The notes below the pieces were generated by a model. It worked only from the letters and a program-made list of their open reading frames with translations, searched no databases and was not told the origin of the DNA. 64,000 nt of DNA from Candidatus Gastranaerophilales bacterium (GTDB lineage: Bacteria; Cyanobacteriota; Vampirovibrionia; Gastranaerophilales; Gastranaerophilaceae), in contig CALUQN010000003.1 of NCBI GenBank assembly GCA_944322945.1, positions 1 to 64,000 of the forward strand. Reading direction: 5' to 3'. The position numbers were made by a program, and so were the translations under genes. This document shows, one piece after another, positions 1 through 8,610 of this stretch (its first letter is position 1; each line of letters begins with the position of its first letter).

Positions 1-115
1 TTGAACATTCTTTTATATTTTCAGGATTTGCAAATGCCTTATGTGGAATTTGAACAATATAAGTACCTTTAAAATTAGGATAATTTGAATTATTTGTCTG
101 TATTTTAGATATCAT
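1..115 (-). CDS. hypothetical protein, N-terminal fragment
   Basis: This is the beginning of a minus-strand gene that runs off the left edge. Thirty-eight codons are visible without a stop. The ATG is preceded by AGGAAAG at a normal distance, which supports a real start. The N-terminus is polar (Asn/Ser-rich), without a signal peptide, and contains the short string NYPNFKGTY. That string resembles the SF-G motif near the start of three other orphan proteins in this window. The function cannot be told from the fragment. Confidence 0.55.
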   Translation of the reverse strand, partial: MISKIQTNNSNYPNFKGTYIVQIPHKAFANPENIKECS

Positions 116-395
116 TTACTTTCCTATAATTTTTATAATTATTTTATTTCTTCATACATAATTTCTAAACCCAAAAGTGTTGAAGTTGCCTTAAATTAAA
201 GAAAATTTTACAATTCTTAATATGAGTTCTAGTAACCTGTTAGAACTAAATAATCAAATCTTGTGTCATTTTACAGGGGTACAGGTGTATTTTTTAGTTT
301 GATTACATTTTATGACTTTTTTGTTTTATTAGTAGCAAAAAATTTCTTGTTCGCTTATTCTTATATGTACGTGGTAATAAGAGGTATGGAACAGG

Positions 396-3284
396 ATGCG
401 TATCGAATCATACAATTTTTTAGGTAATAACTATACTTTAAGTCAAAAAAAACAATATAAAAATTCTAAATATTCAACAGGAGTTTTTCAAAAATCAGGT
501 TTGCCGTTTATCAGTTATCAGGATTTCAATATAAGTTTTGGTGAACGTCTCAACAGGACTCCTGAAGATTTTTATGCGCAAAAGTTTAACCTTGATAATA
601 TGCCTGATACGGTAAGAAAATATTTGTTTGAGGATTTTGAAGAACGTCACCACATGCCGCCGGCACAGCTGCAAAGAGAAGCTTTTCAATATTTGAAACT
701 CGCTGATACTGTCCGGGATATTAAAGACATGTACCCTGATGAGCCTCTATTTGCCAATTTGAAAGAATTAAAAGATACAAAACCTAATAAAGGTATTTTG
801 CTGCTTTTGAAATGGGATGCACAAACCTCACAGACCCCTGTTTTTAAAGATAGTGAACATAAAGATTTAACAACATATCTTTTAAAAAAAGTTTATCTTG
901 AAGGAAAGACAATTGACGAGTTGAACAAAGATTTTGACAAAGATTCAACTGACGCAATAAAACGCGAACTCGGAGTAAAAGATAAACAATATTTTTCTCA
1001 CACAAATATTTATACACTTGGGATAAGATACCCTAAATTGCCGTACTACAATTCATTTTTGGCTACAAGAAATGACAAAGAATATATTCCGCCGGTCAGA
1101 AAATCAAACGTTATTGTAACAGAAGAGACAAAAGAAAAACTAGCCACTGCAATGACAAAATGGTGGGCCGGACTGAATGAGATGGAGCGGGCTGAACAAA
1201 TTCAAAAAATGCTCCACGGCAAAGAAATGTCTGATTCTATATTTTCAAAGTATCAAGGGCAGATTATGACGATTGCGGCAGCTCAAATGGGATTTAGCGA
1301 AAAGTTATCTGATATATTTGCAGAAAAATATTCTGATGAAAATTTTGTCCAGGAGTTTCCGGAATTTGCAGAACAGCAGCGGGAAATTATGCTGGAATTC
1401 TGGAATAAAGATCCGGAATTCAGAACAAACTACTCACGTGCTCTGCAAGATACAATTTCAGAATTTGAAACTGCGTATTACAGCGAAGACAAAACGCTGC
1501 TTGAGTCGCTGCTGAACAAGGCACTGGATTTGAAGGCAAAAGTTTTGGATAAAGCGCGTGAAAAACAATATCAAAGACGTGAAATGCAAAAACTTGCGCC
1601 GTCACCAAAGGATATTTCTGATTCTAAAATAGCATCTAACACTCCAGCGAAACAACTCAATGCTGCACAAACTATTGATTTGAATTCTCCAAATACTGTC
1701 AACAAACTATATAGAAAAATCCAGATGGAGTCTATGAAATTTTATACTGATATGTTCAAGTCTGCTTTTATGGACTATCTGATGAAAAATACTACTCAAC
1801 TTGAAAGGAAAGTCACTGTTGCACTGTCACTGCCTGACGCTCAAAAACTTTTGAATGTGGATGATAAGGAGTTTGAAGAAATAAAAAAGCTAAATACAGA
1901 TAAATACGCAAATTTAACTGAATATTTCTACCTTCAACATCCTCTGACAGCTGAGACAAATGAATTTGTTGTTAATACATTATTATATGAGTTAACTGGC
2001 AATCCGGAGGTCTTCAAATATAACAGGTGGGAACCGATTGAATTTATAAAAGAGAATAAACTAGAACAGGAAGTCTTAAAACGACATAACCAATTAAATA
2101 CAGAAATGAAAAAATTTGCAAGAGTTTCTACAGGTAAAGAATTAGATGACTTTGCCAACTTAGAGTTTGACACGTCTGTAATTTTGCACGTAAATCAAGG
2201 ATTCAAATATTATCCCCAATATAGCAGTGATATGAAAAATGCAGGTCGTATGTATGATTTGTATCATCAAGACCCTGAAAATTACAAGGCATTTCTAAAA
2301 AACTATAACGCTGCGATAAAATACTATAACAATCCCAAAACAAGTCCGCATGCAAAAGAAGTTATTATAGAGCACATGGTTGCTGACTATATAGACTGGC
2401 TTCCAAATTCAAAAGAAAATATTATGCTTGACTATATGCTTGGAAACTATTCTCATAGAAAACAGGATGCCCTTGATAAAAATTATGATATTGACTTAAC
2501 TTCTCTATACTCATTGCAGCAAGGCGCCAAACAGTATTTTCACAAAACCGAAACCAGATACTGGGTTCCGGAAGTTGAAGAAAAATTCTTGAATTTTATG
2601 CCAAGACAAGACTACTTTAAAAATACGGAAGGGCTTGCAATGTTTATTGCCGTGAATGTTGAAAAGTATAATAAACCAATAAAAAATCTAAGCGCCCGTG
2701 ATAGAAAAATCGCTGTTGACATGTCAAATGTGTTAAAGAAAATGCTGCACAATGATTTTGAAAAGTTTGAACCAAAGCTTGCAAATGCAAACCACGCTGC
2801 AATTAATTACGTGTTGTACAATCTTACAAAACAGCCGGAAGCACTTGCAAATTCTCCAATTGAAACTGCAGACTTTATAAAGAATAAACATCTCGGAAAA
2901 AGAATTGAAAACAGCAGTGAACTTATTCAGAAAAAATTTGAAGAGTACCAAAAAGAAATCTCTGCTGATGAAATAAAAGAATTCTACAATACAACATTCT
3001 ACCCGATGTTAAAAGACATTGAAGAATACGGTGTTGAGTTTGCTGAGATAGAAAATCAAGATAATTTTGAGCGTGCACAAAAAATGCTTATTGATGCACT
3101 TGAGGATAATGATTCAGAAATTACAGAAAAATTGATGAAATATATTTCCCTCAAAAGCCCGTTTATAAGACTTTTACAGGAAAATAGCATTCCTGAAGAT
3201 GATAAAGATTTTTTGGTAGAAGCTATTGTAGTAGACTGCGAGCGAAAAATAGCAAGAGATATAGATGATTCATTGAAGTTTTAA
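396..3284 (+). CDS. large orphan protein, 962 aa, function unknown
   Basis: I do not recognise this 962-residue protein. It has no signal peptide and no obvious transmembrane segment, and it is rich in charged and aromatic residues with a mostly helical look. Residues 41-50 contain NISFGERL, an N-terminal SF-G motif also seen in other orphans here. A stretch near residues 235-400 (for example the segment around TMTKWWAGLNEMERAEQ) looks like a repeated helical module. The start is the first in-frame ATG, with GAGG about 11 bp upstream; a nearer ATG at 386 is out of frame and soon stops. It is the first gene rightward from a 280-bp divergent gap and ends just before the convergent ybaK. It is probably lineage-specific. 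Confidence 0.8.
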   Translation: MRIESYNFLGNNYTLSQKKQYKNSKYSTGVFQKSGLPFISYQDFNISFGERLNRTPEDFYAQKFNLDNMPDTVRKYLFEDFEERHHMPPAQLQREAFQYLKLADTVRDIKDMYPDEPLFANLKELKDTKPNKGILLLLKWDAQTSQTPVFKDSEHKDLTTYLLKKVYLEGKTIDELNKDFDKDSTDAIKRELGVKDKQYFSHTNIYTLGIRYPKLPYYNSFLATRNDKEYIPPVRKSNVIVTEETKEKLATAMTKWWAGLNEMERAEQIQKMLHGKEMSDSIFSKYQGQIMTIAAAQMGFSEKLSDIFAEKYSDENFVQEFPEFAEQQREIMLEFWNKDPEFRTNYSRALQDTISEFETAYYSEDKTLLESLLNKALDLKAKVLDKAREKQYQRREMQKLAPSPKDISDSKIASNTPAKQLNAAQTIDLNSPNTVNKLYRKIQMESMKFYTDMFKSAFMDYLMKNTTQLERKVTVALSLPDAQKLLNVDDKEFEEIKKLNTDKYANLTEYFYLQHPLTAETNEFVVNTLLYELTGNPEVFKYNRWEPIEFIKENKLEQEVLKRHNQLNTEMKKFARVSTGKELDDFANLEFDTSVILHVNQGFKYYPQYSSDMKNAGRMYDLYHQDPENYKAFLKNYNAAIKYYNNPKTSPHAKEVIIEHMVADYIDWLPNSKENIMLDYMLGNYSHRKQDALDKNYDIDLTSLYSLQQGAKQYFHKTETRYWVPEVEEKFLNFMPRQDYFKNTEGLAMFIAVNVEKYNKPIKNLSARDRKIAVDMSNVLKKMLHNDFEKFEPKLANANHAAINYVLYNLTKQPEALANSPIETADFIKNKHLGKRIENSSELIQKKFEEYQKEISADEIKEFYNTTFYPMLKDIEEYGVEFAEIENQDNFERAQKMLIDALEDNDSEITEKLMKYISLKSPFIRLLQENSIPEDDKDFLVEAIVVDCERKIARDIDDSLKF

Positions 3285-3306
3285 TTGTAATAATAAAAAC
3301 GCAATA

Positions 3307-3777
3307 TCAATCCGTAATATTGCACAAATTAAAGTGAATCATTTTTGAGAGATCCTCCAGTGACACCTCAACTTGATAACCGATTTTTCCTGCACTGAAA
3401 ATTATTGTATCAAAACTTTGTGCTGATTCATCAATCGTTGTTGTGAAAAATTTTTTCATACCGATGGGTGAGCAGCCACCGTGGATGTAGCCCGTCAGCG
3501 GCAAAAGTTCTTTTGATTTAAGCATTTCTACAGATTTTTCCTTCACGGCAAGTGCTGCCTTTTTGAGGTTTAATTCTTTTTCCACGGGAATCATAAACAC
3601 AAAATGCCTACCGGACTTACCTGTTGTGACGAGTGTTTTAAAAACCTGAGCAGAATTTTGATTGAGAACCTCCGCAACCTCAACACCGCTTATGGCGTCC
3701 GTGTCTGCGTAGTAGTAATGTTTATAATTTATCTTATGCTTGTCAAGCATCCTCATGACATTTGTTTTTTCTTCCAT
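3307..3777 (-). CDS. ybaK: YbaK/EbsC-type Cys-tRNA(Pro) deacylase
   Basis: A 156-residue protein of the YbaK/ProX editing family. This family hydrolyses Cys-tRNA(Pro) formed by mischarging of prolyl-tRNA synthetase in the cytoplasm. The whole length matches the single-domain family: the VFKTLV strand, the central KKAALAVKEKSVEM region with the conserved lysine, and the glycine-rich GYIHGGCSPIGMKK segment that forms the substrate pocket. It starts 6 bp after the stop of the exonuclease gene on the same strand. No Shine-Dalgarno precedes its ATG, so it is probably read as the second gene of a two-gene unit. Confidence 0.9.
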   Translation of the reverse strand: MEEKTNVMRMLDKHKINYKHYYYADTDAISGVEVAEVLNQNSAQVFKTLVTTGKSGRHFVFMIPVEKELNLKKAALAVKEKSVEMLKSKELLPLTGYIHGGCSPIGMKKFFTTTIDESAQSFDTIIFSAGKIGYQVEVSLEDLSKMIHFNLCNITD

Positions 3778-3783
3778 AATGAT

Positions 3784-4332
3784 TTATTTTAAATTTAGCT
3801 GCTTTATATTTTGATAAACATAATTTGTGATTTCGCAATCTTTTAATGCTCTGTGGTGTCCTTTGGTATTTATGTTAAAGTGTTCCGCAAGAGATTGCAG
3901 CCTATGGCTTGTAAGAGCAGTACAATACTTACGTGAGATTTTCATTGTATCAACTGCATCATTGTTGAAGTCTCTTTGAAAATGCTTTTGAAGATTATAT
4001 TTTATGAATCTAAGGTCAAATTTAACATTATGCCCGAGCACAGTGTCCTTATCAATAAAATCTATAAACGATGGCAGGACGCGTGTAATATCTTTCGCAT
4101 CTTTTACCAAATCATCTGAAATTCCTGTTAATCCTCTGATAAATGAATTAATGTGTCCGGCGGGCTTTACAAGCGATGAAAATTTATCGACTACCTTGTT
4201 ATTACGTATTTTGAGCGCAGAAAGTTCAATAATCTCATTTTTTACACAAGAAAGCCCGGTTGTTTCAATATCAATAACCGTGTAATTGTCTATAAATTCC
4301 TGTGGTAACTCTTCTTTAGCAGTGTATAACAT
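3784..4332 (-). CDS. DEDDh 3'-5' exonuclease, DnaQ/PolIII-epsilon-like
   Basis: A 182-residue stand-alone exonuclease of the DnaQ family. Motif Exo I is VIDIETTGLS (residues 19-28), Exo II is GHNVKFDLRF, and Exo III is HRALKDCEIT with the DEDDh histidine. These supply the four acidic metal ligands. It lacks extra domains, so it could be the proofreading epsilon subunit or an accessory exonuclease; the sequence alone does not decide. A perfect TATAAT (minus strand) lies exactly 6 bp before the ATG and there is no ribosome binding site, which predicts a leaderless mRNA. It heads a unit with ybaK. Confidence 0.88.
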   Translation of the reverse strand: MLYTAKEELPQEFIDNYTVIDIETTGLSCVKNEIIELSALKIRNNKVVDKFSSLVKPAGHINSFIRGLTGISDDLVKDAKDITRVLPSFIDFIDKDTVLGHNVKFDLRFIKYNLQKHFQRDFNNDAVDTMKISRKYCTALTSHRLQSLAEHFNINTKGHHRALKDCEITNYVYQNIKQLNLK

Positions 4333-4338
4333 AATTTA

Positions 4339-4344
4339 ATTATA
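4339..4344 (-). promoter_or_regulatory. -10 element of exonuclease-ybaK unit (leaderless)
   Basis: TATAAT on the minus strand, preceded by TGG (extended -10 form), ends 6 bp before the ATG at 4332. The expected transcription start is the A of the start codon. Confidence 0.65.
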
Positions 4345-4350
4345 CCACAC

Positions 4351-4797
4351 CTAGCTGAAAAATTTTGTGAAAAAAGATTTCAAGTTTTCCGGTGCAAGTT
4401 TTTGAATATTCTCTTCAAATTTATCCAGAGTTTTCTGACTGATGAAAGGATATCTCCGGCGCATATTCAGGTATTCATTCTGCCTGAATTCATATATGAA
4501 AGCAGTAATTTTGTTCTCTGCTCTAAGTTTTAGCGCTTTTCTTTGCATTTTATCCAATCTGATGGCAAGGCGTTCAATCGGTGATATATATGGAATTTCT
4601 TTAGTTTCAATAATCAGTTTTGGATTGGAGTCCTCTTTTGCACTGATTTTTAAGGTATCCGGTTTTTCTTCCGCGAGTTTATTTACAAATTTGATAAATT
4701 TTCTGTCACCATGTGCGCAGCAAACTATGCCTTTAGTTTTTCTGTTTCCTAATCTGCCGTACAGCATGCCGCTAAAACTTATATTACAGGTTTCCAT
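4351..4797 (-). CDS. orphan protein with N-terminal SFSG motif
   Basis: Unrecognised protein of about 148 residues. I chose the internal ATG giving METCNISFSGMLYGR. The reading frame stays open 33 codons upstream, but that extension is hydrophobic junk overlapping the divergent yqhD start. The chosen N-terminus also places the SFSG motif at residues 7-10, as in other orphans of the window. The body is basic, with a GIVCCAHGDRKFIKFVNKL segment and a helical Lys/Arg/Glu-rich C-terminus (PIERLAIRLDKMQRKALKLR). No membrane segment or known catalytic motif is visible. There is no clear ribosome binding site. Confidence 0.65.
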   Translation of the reverse strand: METCNISFSGMLYGRLGNRKTKGIVCCAHGDRKFIKFVNKLAEEKPDTLKISAKEDSNPKLIIETKEIPYISPIERLAIRLDKMQRKALKLRAENKITAFIYEFRQNEYLNMRRRYPFISQKTLDKFEENIQKLAPENLKSFFTKFFS

Positions 4798-4830
4798 AAT
4801 ACAGTTAAAACACATAAAAAAAATTTTTGC

Positions 4831-4858
4831 TATAATATTTATGAGGAAAGTTAGGAGG
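4831..4858 (+). promoter_or_regulatory. extended -10 promoter and strong RBS of yqhD
   Basis: TGCTATAAT (an extended -10, TATAAT at 4831-4836) is followed by AGGAGG at 4853-4858, 5 bp before the ATG. No good -35 is seen, as is usual for extended -10 promoters. Confidence 0.65.
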
Positions 4859-4863
4859 TTAAT

Positions 4864-6021
4864 ATGAATAATTTTGAATACTGCTGTCCGACACATGTAG
4901 TGTTTGGGAAAGGTTCCATTGCAAAGCTTAGAGAATTGATACCGCAGGATAAAAAAGTTTTGATGATATACGGCGGCGGTTCAATTAAGAAAAACGGTGT
5001 ATATGATCAGGTTAAAGCTGCACTTGAAGGTTATAATCTGCTTGAATTTGGCGGAATAGAGCCCAATCCGAAATATGAAACGTGTATGAAGGCTGTTGAA
5101 ATAGTAAAGCGCGAAGGAATAGATTTGCTGCTTTCTGTTGGCGGCGGTTCAACTCTTGACGGTACAAAATTTATATCCCTTGCATCGTGCTATGACGGAG
5201 ACGACGCTTATGATGCAATAATGATACGCGGCGAGCATCCAAATAGAGCCATCCCGATTGGTGATGTAATTACGTTGCCTGCAACTGGTTCAGAGATGAA
5301 CAACGGCGCTGTTGTTTCAAGGCTCGCAACAGATGAAAAACTGGCATTCCATAATGATAATGTTTATCCTAGATTTTCTATAATCGATCCGGAGGTCACG
5401 TTTAGTTTACCTGTAAAACAGACTGTTAACGGGATTGTGGATACATTTGTACACACAATGGAACAGTATTGTACATACGATGTAAATTCACCGCTTCAGG
5501 ACGACTGGGCACTCGGAATTTTGAGAACGTTAATAAAAGAAGCGCCGAAAGTTCTTGCAAATCCGACTGATTACGATGCAAGAGCAAATATTTTCTGGTG
5601 CGCGACTTGCGGATTAAATTACTGGATTAGCCTCGGCATTGTTCAAGATTGGGCAACTCATCTGATAGGGCATGAGCTCACTGCGTTTTACGGTATAGAC
5701 CACGGTCAAAGTTTGGCTATTGTTGAGCCTCGGCTTTTGAAAAACCAAAAAGTTGCAAAAGCACAAAAGCTGGCTAAACTTGCACGCGAAGTATTCGGTG
5801 TTACAGAAACTGTTGACCTCAAAGCTGCTGATATCGCAATTGAAAAAATTGAAGAATTTTACAATTCAATCGGTATGAAAACAAAACTTTCAGATTATGG
5901 CATAGATGCGTCAGAGGCAGCAGCAAGAATTCGCGACAGATTCAAAAAACGCGGAACTCAAATCGGCGAAAAACTTCAAATAGATGCTGATGTAACTTAT
6001 GATATTCTAATAAATTGCTAA
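4864..6021 (+). CDS. yqhD: iron-containing alcohol dehydrogenase, YqhD type (NADPH aldehyde reductase)
   Basis: A 385-residue group III metal-dependent alcohol dehydrogenase that closely follows E. coli YqhD from end to end. YqhD reduces a broad range of aldehydes with NADPH. The cofactor motif YGGGSIKKNGVYDQV (37-50) and the second glycine motif SVGGGSTLDGTKF (91-103) are intact. The four metal ligands fall at Asp193, His197, His266 and His280, one position off the E. coli numbering. The gene stands alone between a divergent orphan and a strong terminator. In a fermenting anaerobe it could detoxify aldehydes or make alcohols as an electron sink; that role is inferred. Confidence 0.93.
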   Translation: MNNFEYCCPTHVVFGKGSIAKLRELIPQDKKVLMIYGGGSIKKNGVYDQVKAALEGYNLLEFGGIEPNPKYETCMKAVEIVKREGIDLLLSVGGGSTLDGTKFISLASCYDGDDAYDAIMIRGEHPNRAIPIGDVITLPATGSEMNNGAVVSRLATDEKLAFHNDNVYPRFSIIDPEVTFSLPVKQTVNGIVDTFVHTMEQYCTYDVNSPLQDDWALGILRTLIKEAPKVLANPTDYDARANIFWCATCGLNYWISLGIVQDWATHLIGHELTAFYGIDHGQSLAIVEPRLLKNQKVAKAQKLAKLAREVFGVTETVDLKAADIAIEKIEEFYNSIGMKTKLSDYGIDASEAAARIRDRFKKRGTQIGEKLQIDADVTYDILINC

Positions 6022-6040
6022 ATCAGTTAAAATATTTGCT

Positions 6041-6077
6041 AACAAAGGGCTAATTTTGTATCAGCCCTTTGTTTTTA
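6041..6077 (+). terminator. rho-independent terminator after yqhD
   Basis: An 11-bp stem (AACAAAGGGCT / AGCCCTTTGTT) with an 11-base loop, followed by a run of T. It separates yqhD from the convergent LysM-like gene and could also act leftward. Confidence 0.85.
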
Positions 6078-6089
6078 TGGAAACTAAAA

Positions 6090-7583
6090 TTAATACCACA
6101 ATTTCCAATTTATAATGCCGGGCTGCGGCCATTCATCAATTTTAGTAAAATCAATAATTTGACCGGCTTTTAGATTGCTGTATCTGTCTTTTGTAAATCT
6201 AAAGCTGCCTGTTGAATATATTTTTAACTTTTCTGCTAACCTATCTCTAAAATCTGTCATATACTGCTGGGCAGCTTCTTGTTGTCTTTCAGGCGTCCAT
6301 TTTTCAGGATTTTCTTCAATAGCTTCTGAAAGATAATTAATTATGCCGTTTTTGAGTACATAGTCAGAAATTATTCCATCAAGTGTTTCTCCGGGTTTTA
6401 CAACATGAAATTTGTCAGCATTCAGTATTCCTGAATAGTCTTTTATATCTGAAAAACGTTTCATTTCATCTGCATTAAGCGGTTTTAAACGCGAAATAAC
6501 TGCGGAAGCCTCACTGTCTGAAAGTTTGTCTCGACATTGCTTCAGATAACTGAGAATTCTTCCGTTACTAAGGTCTTTCTCCTGCATTAATTCAAATAAA
6601 CTGTTTTTTGATATATTTTTTTCCGACCATAAACGTGAGATAAAAGCGTCTGAGCCGTTTTGTAATATTTCTTTTTTGACATCTTCAGGCGCATGCTCAA
6701 AAAGATTGTGTCTTAAATCATTAATTAAGTAATCTCTATCATTGTCTTTACATTCTTTTATGAAATTTTCATCTTTTGTAAGATTATATATTTTTTGAGC
6801 CTGCTCCGGAGTCACATCTTTCATCTCTAAAGAAAACGCTCTATCTAACACTCCGGAGTCTTTTGTCGCGATTACTGCCTCATTAACTCTTATATTATCA
6901 GCATCTCTAAGTGTAAGAGAGCATCCGAATTTTGCAGCTGCTGCATATTGAAGGGCTGTATCTCCGCTATCCAGGTATTCAATCAGAGTATCTGCGATGC
7001 GGGCGGATTCCTCTTCACAATAGTCGCCCCACGGATCAATTTGTTTCAAGGCATTAAGTTTTTCAACTTTAGCGTCTAATTCTTCCTGAGTTGATGCTTC
7101 CGCACAAACTTTTGCAATAGCTGCACCTACATTATCAGGGTGTGATACATCGACAACCTGACTAAATTTAGTTTCATTTCCACTCTGTCCGTTCTCTTGA
7201 CCTTGTTGATTCTCATTTTCAACTTCTTGGTCGTTATTTTGACTTCCGGCAGCAGAATTTATTGTTACTCCCATGGCTGCAAAGAGTTCATTCATTTCAT
7301 CTTTTGTAAACTCTATTTCCTGATTCGGCTGTACAACAAAGCTTGTGCGGTAATCATTTTTATTAGTGTTACCGGTAAAAATCGGAGTTTTATTGTCATT
7401 TTTTCTTTTTTGGTTGATTTCAATGAGTTTATCAAGAGTTTTGTCCCATTCTTTAGCTGTTATTTTGCCGTCAGATATCGTAAATTTATCTTTTTGGTCA
7501 GGATTAGTAATGTATGATTGCAAAGCGTGAGTTATGCCTAACTGCGGCATAATTTTTATAGTAATATTTTCATTTCCTGACAT
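6090..7583 (-). CDS. orphan protein with C-terminal LysM-like domain
   Basis: A 497-residue protein that I recognise only in part. The C-terminal ~100 residues start with FHVVKPGETLDGIISDYVL and end with LKAGQIIDF, the pattern of a LysM domain, which binds N-acetylglucosamine polymers such as peptidoglycan. The first 100 residues contain an acidic segment ISDGKITAKEWDKTL resembling an EF-hand-like loop, then a Gln/Asn/Glu-rich linker (about 110-137), then a long helical region reminiscent of HEAT-type repeats. No signal peptide is seen. The start has AAGGGGAT 6 bp upstream. Function is unknown; wall association is a guess from the LysM match. Confidence 0.72.
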   Translation of the reverse strand: MSGNENITIKIMPQLGITHALQSYITNPDQKDKFTISDGKITAKEWDKTLDKLIEINQKRKNDNKTPIFTGNTNKNDYRTSFVVQPNQEIEFTKDEMNELFAAMGVTINSAAGSQNNDQEVENENQQGQENGQSGNETKFSQVVDVSHPDNVGAAIAKVCAEASTQEELDAKVEKLNALKQIDPWGDYCEEESARIADTLIEYLDSGDTALQYAAAAKFGCSLTLRDADNIRVNEAVIATKDSGVLDRAFSLEMKDVTPEQAQKIYNLTKDENFIKECKDNDRDYLINDLRHNLFEHAPEDVKKEILQNGSDAFISRLWSEKNISKNSLFELMQEKDLSNGRILSYLKQCRDKLSDSEASAVISRLKPLNADEMKRFSDIKDYSGILNADKFHVVKPGETLDGIISDYVLKNGIINYLSEAIEENPEKWTPERQQEAAQQYMTDFRDRLAEKLKIYSTGSFRFTKDRYSNLKAGQIIDFTKIDEWPQPGIINWKLWY

Positions 7584-7935
7584 AATTTTATCCCCTTTAA
7601 TCCTCTATATAATTTTATAAAGGATTTTTACGGCTTAAAATTGTCATATAAAGGATGATTTGATTAAATTTTCTTAATAAAAGCGAACAAGCTGAGGGCG
7701 CCGGCATTGCAGTGTTGGCTTGTACTGTAAGATAAGCAGGCAATGCCCATACCTGTTAATTACGAGTGAGCAAGAAGCGCGAGCGTCAGCGAGGCGCATG
7801 TTTCGAAAAATTTTTCTTTTCGTAAATTTTTAATCACAAAAAACGGAAAAGAAAGTTATTTGAGGACGATAGCGCGAGCGTCAGCGAGACGCGTGTTCCG
7901 AAAATAATTTTCTTTTCTGTTTTTACCCCAAAAAC
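7584..7935. repeat. intergenic region with a 45-bp direct repeat
   Basis: This 350-bp gap has no convincing gene. It holds two copies of a G+C-rich repeat beginning AGCGCGAGCGTCAGCGAG, at 7776-7820 and 7871-7917. Each copy runs into an AT-rich TTTTCTTTTC tail, and the copies are about 95 bp apart. Between them TTTCTTTTCGT and ACGGAAAAGAAA form an inverted pair. The copies differ by only a few bases (GAGGCGCATG versus GAGACGCGTG), suggesting a dispersed intergenic element rather than a coding duplication. The stretch next to the 6090-7583 gene (from 7584) carries that gene's leader and promoter. Confidence 0.7.
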
Positions 7936-8604
7936 TTATTTTAAAATTTCTTTGTAGTCTTTGAAATCTGTAATTATTAAGTCGACTCCGAGGTCGGAAT
8001 AAAAATCAGGCTTTTCCATGGAAGCAATAGCAACGACTTTCCCGATACCGGCATTTTTAGCAGCGTTTATACCGGATATGGCATCCTCAACTACAATACA
8101 ATTTTGGGGGTCAAGTCCGAGTCTTTTTGCAGCAATCAGATAAATATCGGGTGCAGGTTTGCCGGGGATAATACCATCAGAGTAAACTATCTTTTCAACG
8201 TCAAACCATTTTTCCAGATGAAATTCCTTTATGTAAAAATCCACGTTGTCTTTTTCGCTCATTGTAGCTATAGTGCGAGGAATATTACTTTCTTTAAGAT
8301 AATTCAGAAATTCTTCTGCAAACGGTGCCAGTTTGAAAATCTCGGGATGTCTTTTGCACATATCTCTATACACCTGTTCTTTTTCAACAGCGAATTTTTC
8401 AACCAGCTCCGGTGAAGGACGTTTCCCGATAGCGTAAGCAATTATATCTTCATTTGTTCTGCCGAACATGTATTTCAGCATCTCCTCATCAGAAAATGGA
8501 GTGCCTCTCAATCGTCTTGAAAACTCACGCCAGGCCTCCATGTGAAGCTCTGAATCCCAGAATAATGTCCCGTTAAAATCGAAAATAATACCGTTATAGC
8601 TCAT
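7936..8604 (-). CDS. HAD-superfamily hydrolase, beta-phosphoglucomutase-like
   Basis: A 222-residue HAD phosphatase/phosphomutase with a helical cap of the PGM-beta class. Motif I is DFNGT near residues 9-13, motif II is TIATMSEK, motif III has the lysine in GIIPGKPAPD, and motif IV is CIVVEDAISGI. The overall order fits small sugar-phosphate or 2-phosphoglycolate phosphatases. One oddity is that the second acid of motif I (DxD, the general acid/base) is Asn, giving DxN. That may slow or change the reaction. It lies 6 bp downstream of the TPR gene and is likely co-transcribed. The substrate is unknown. Confidence 0.85.
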   Translation of the reverse strand: MSYNGIIFDFNGTLFWDSELHMEAWREFSRRLRGTPFSDEEMLKYMFGRTNEDIIAYAIGKRPSPELVEKFAVEKEQVYRDMCKRHPEIFKLAPFAEEFLNYLKESNIPRTIATMSEKDNVDFYIKEFHLEKWFDVEKIVYSDGIIPGKPAPDIYLIAAKRLGLDPQNCIVVEDAISGINAAKNAGIGKVVAIASMEKPDFYSDLGVDLIITDFKDYKEILK

Positions 8605-8610
8605 AATAGT

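Noticed and set aside
4798-4896. 33-codon N-terminal extension of the orphan gene at 4351-4797
   Set aside because: It overlaps the divergent yqhD start, is hydrophobic and unlike the rest, and no ribosome binding site supports it.
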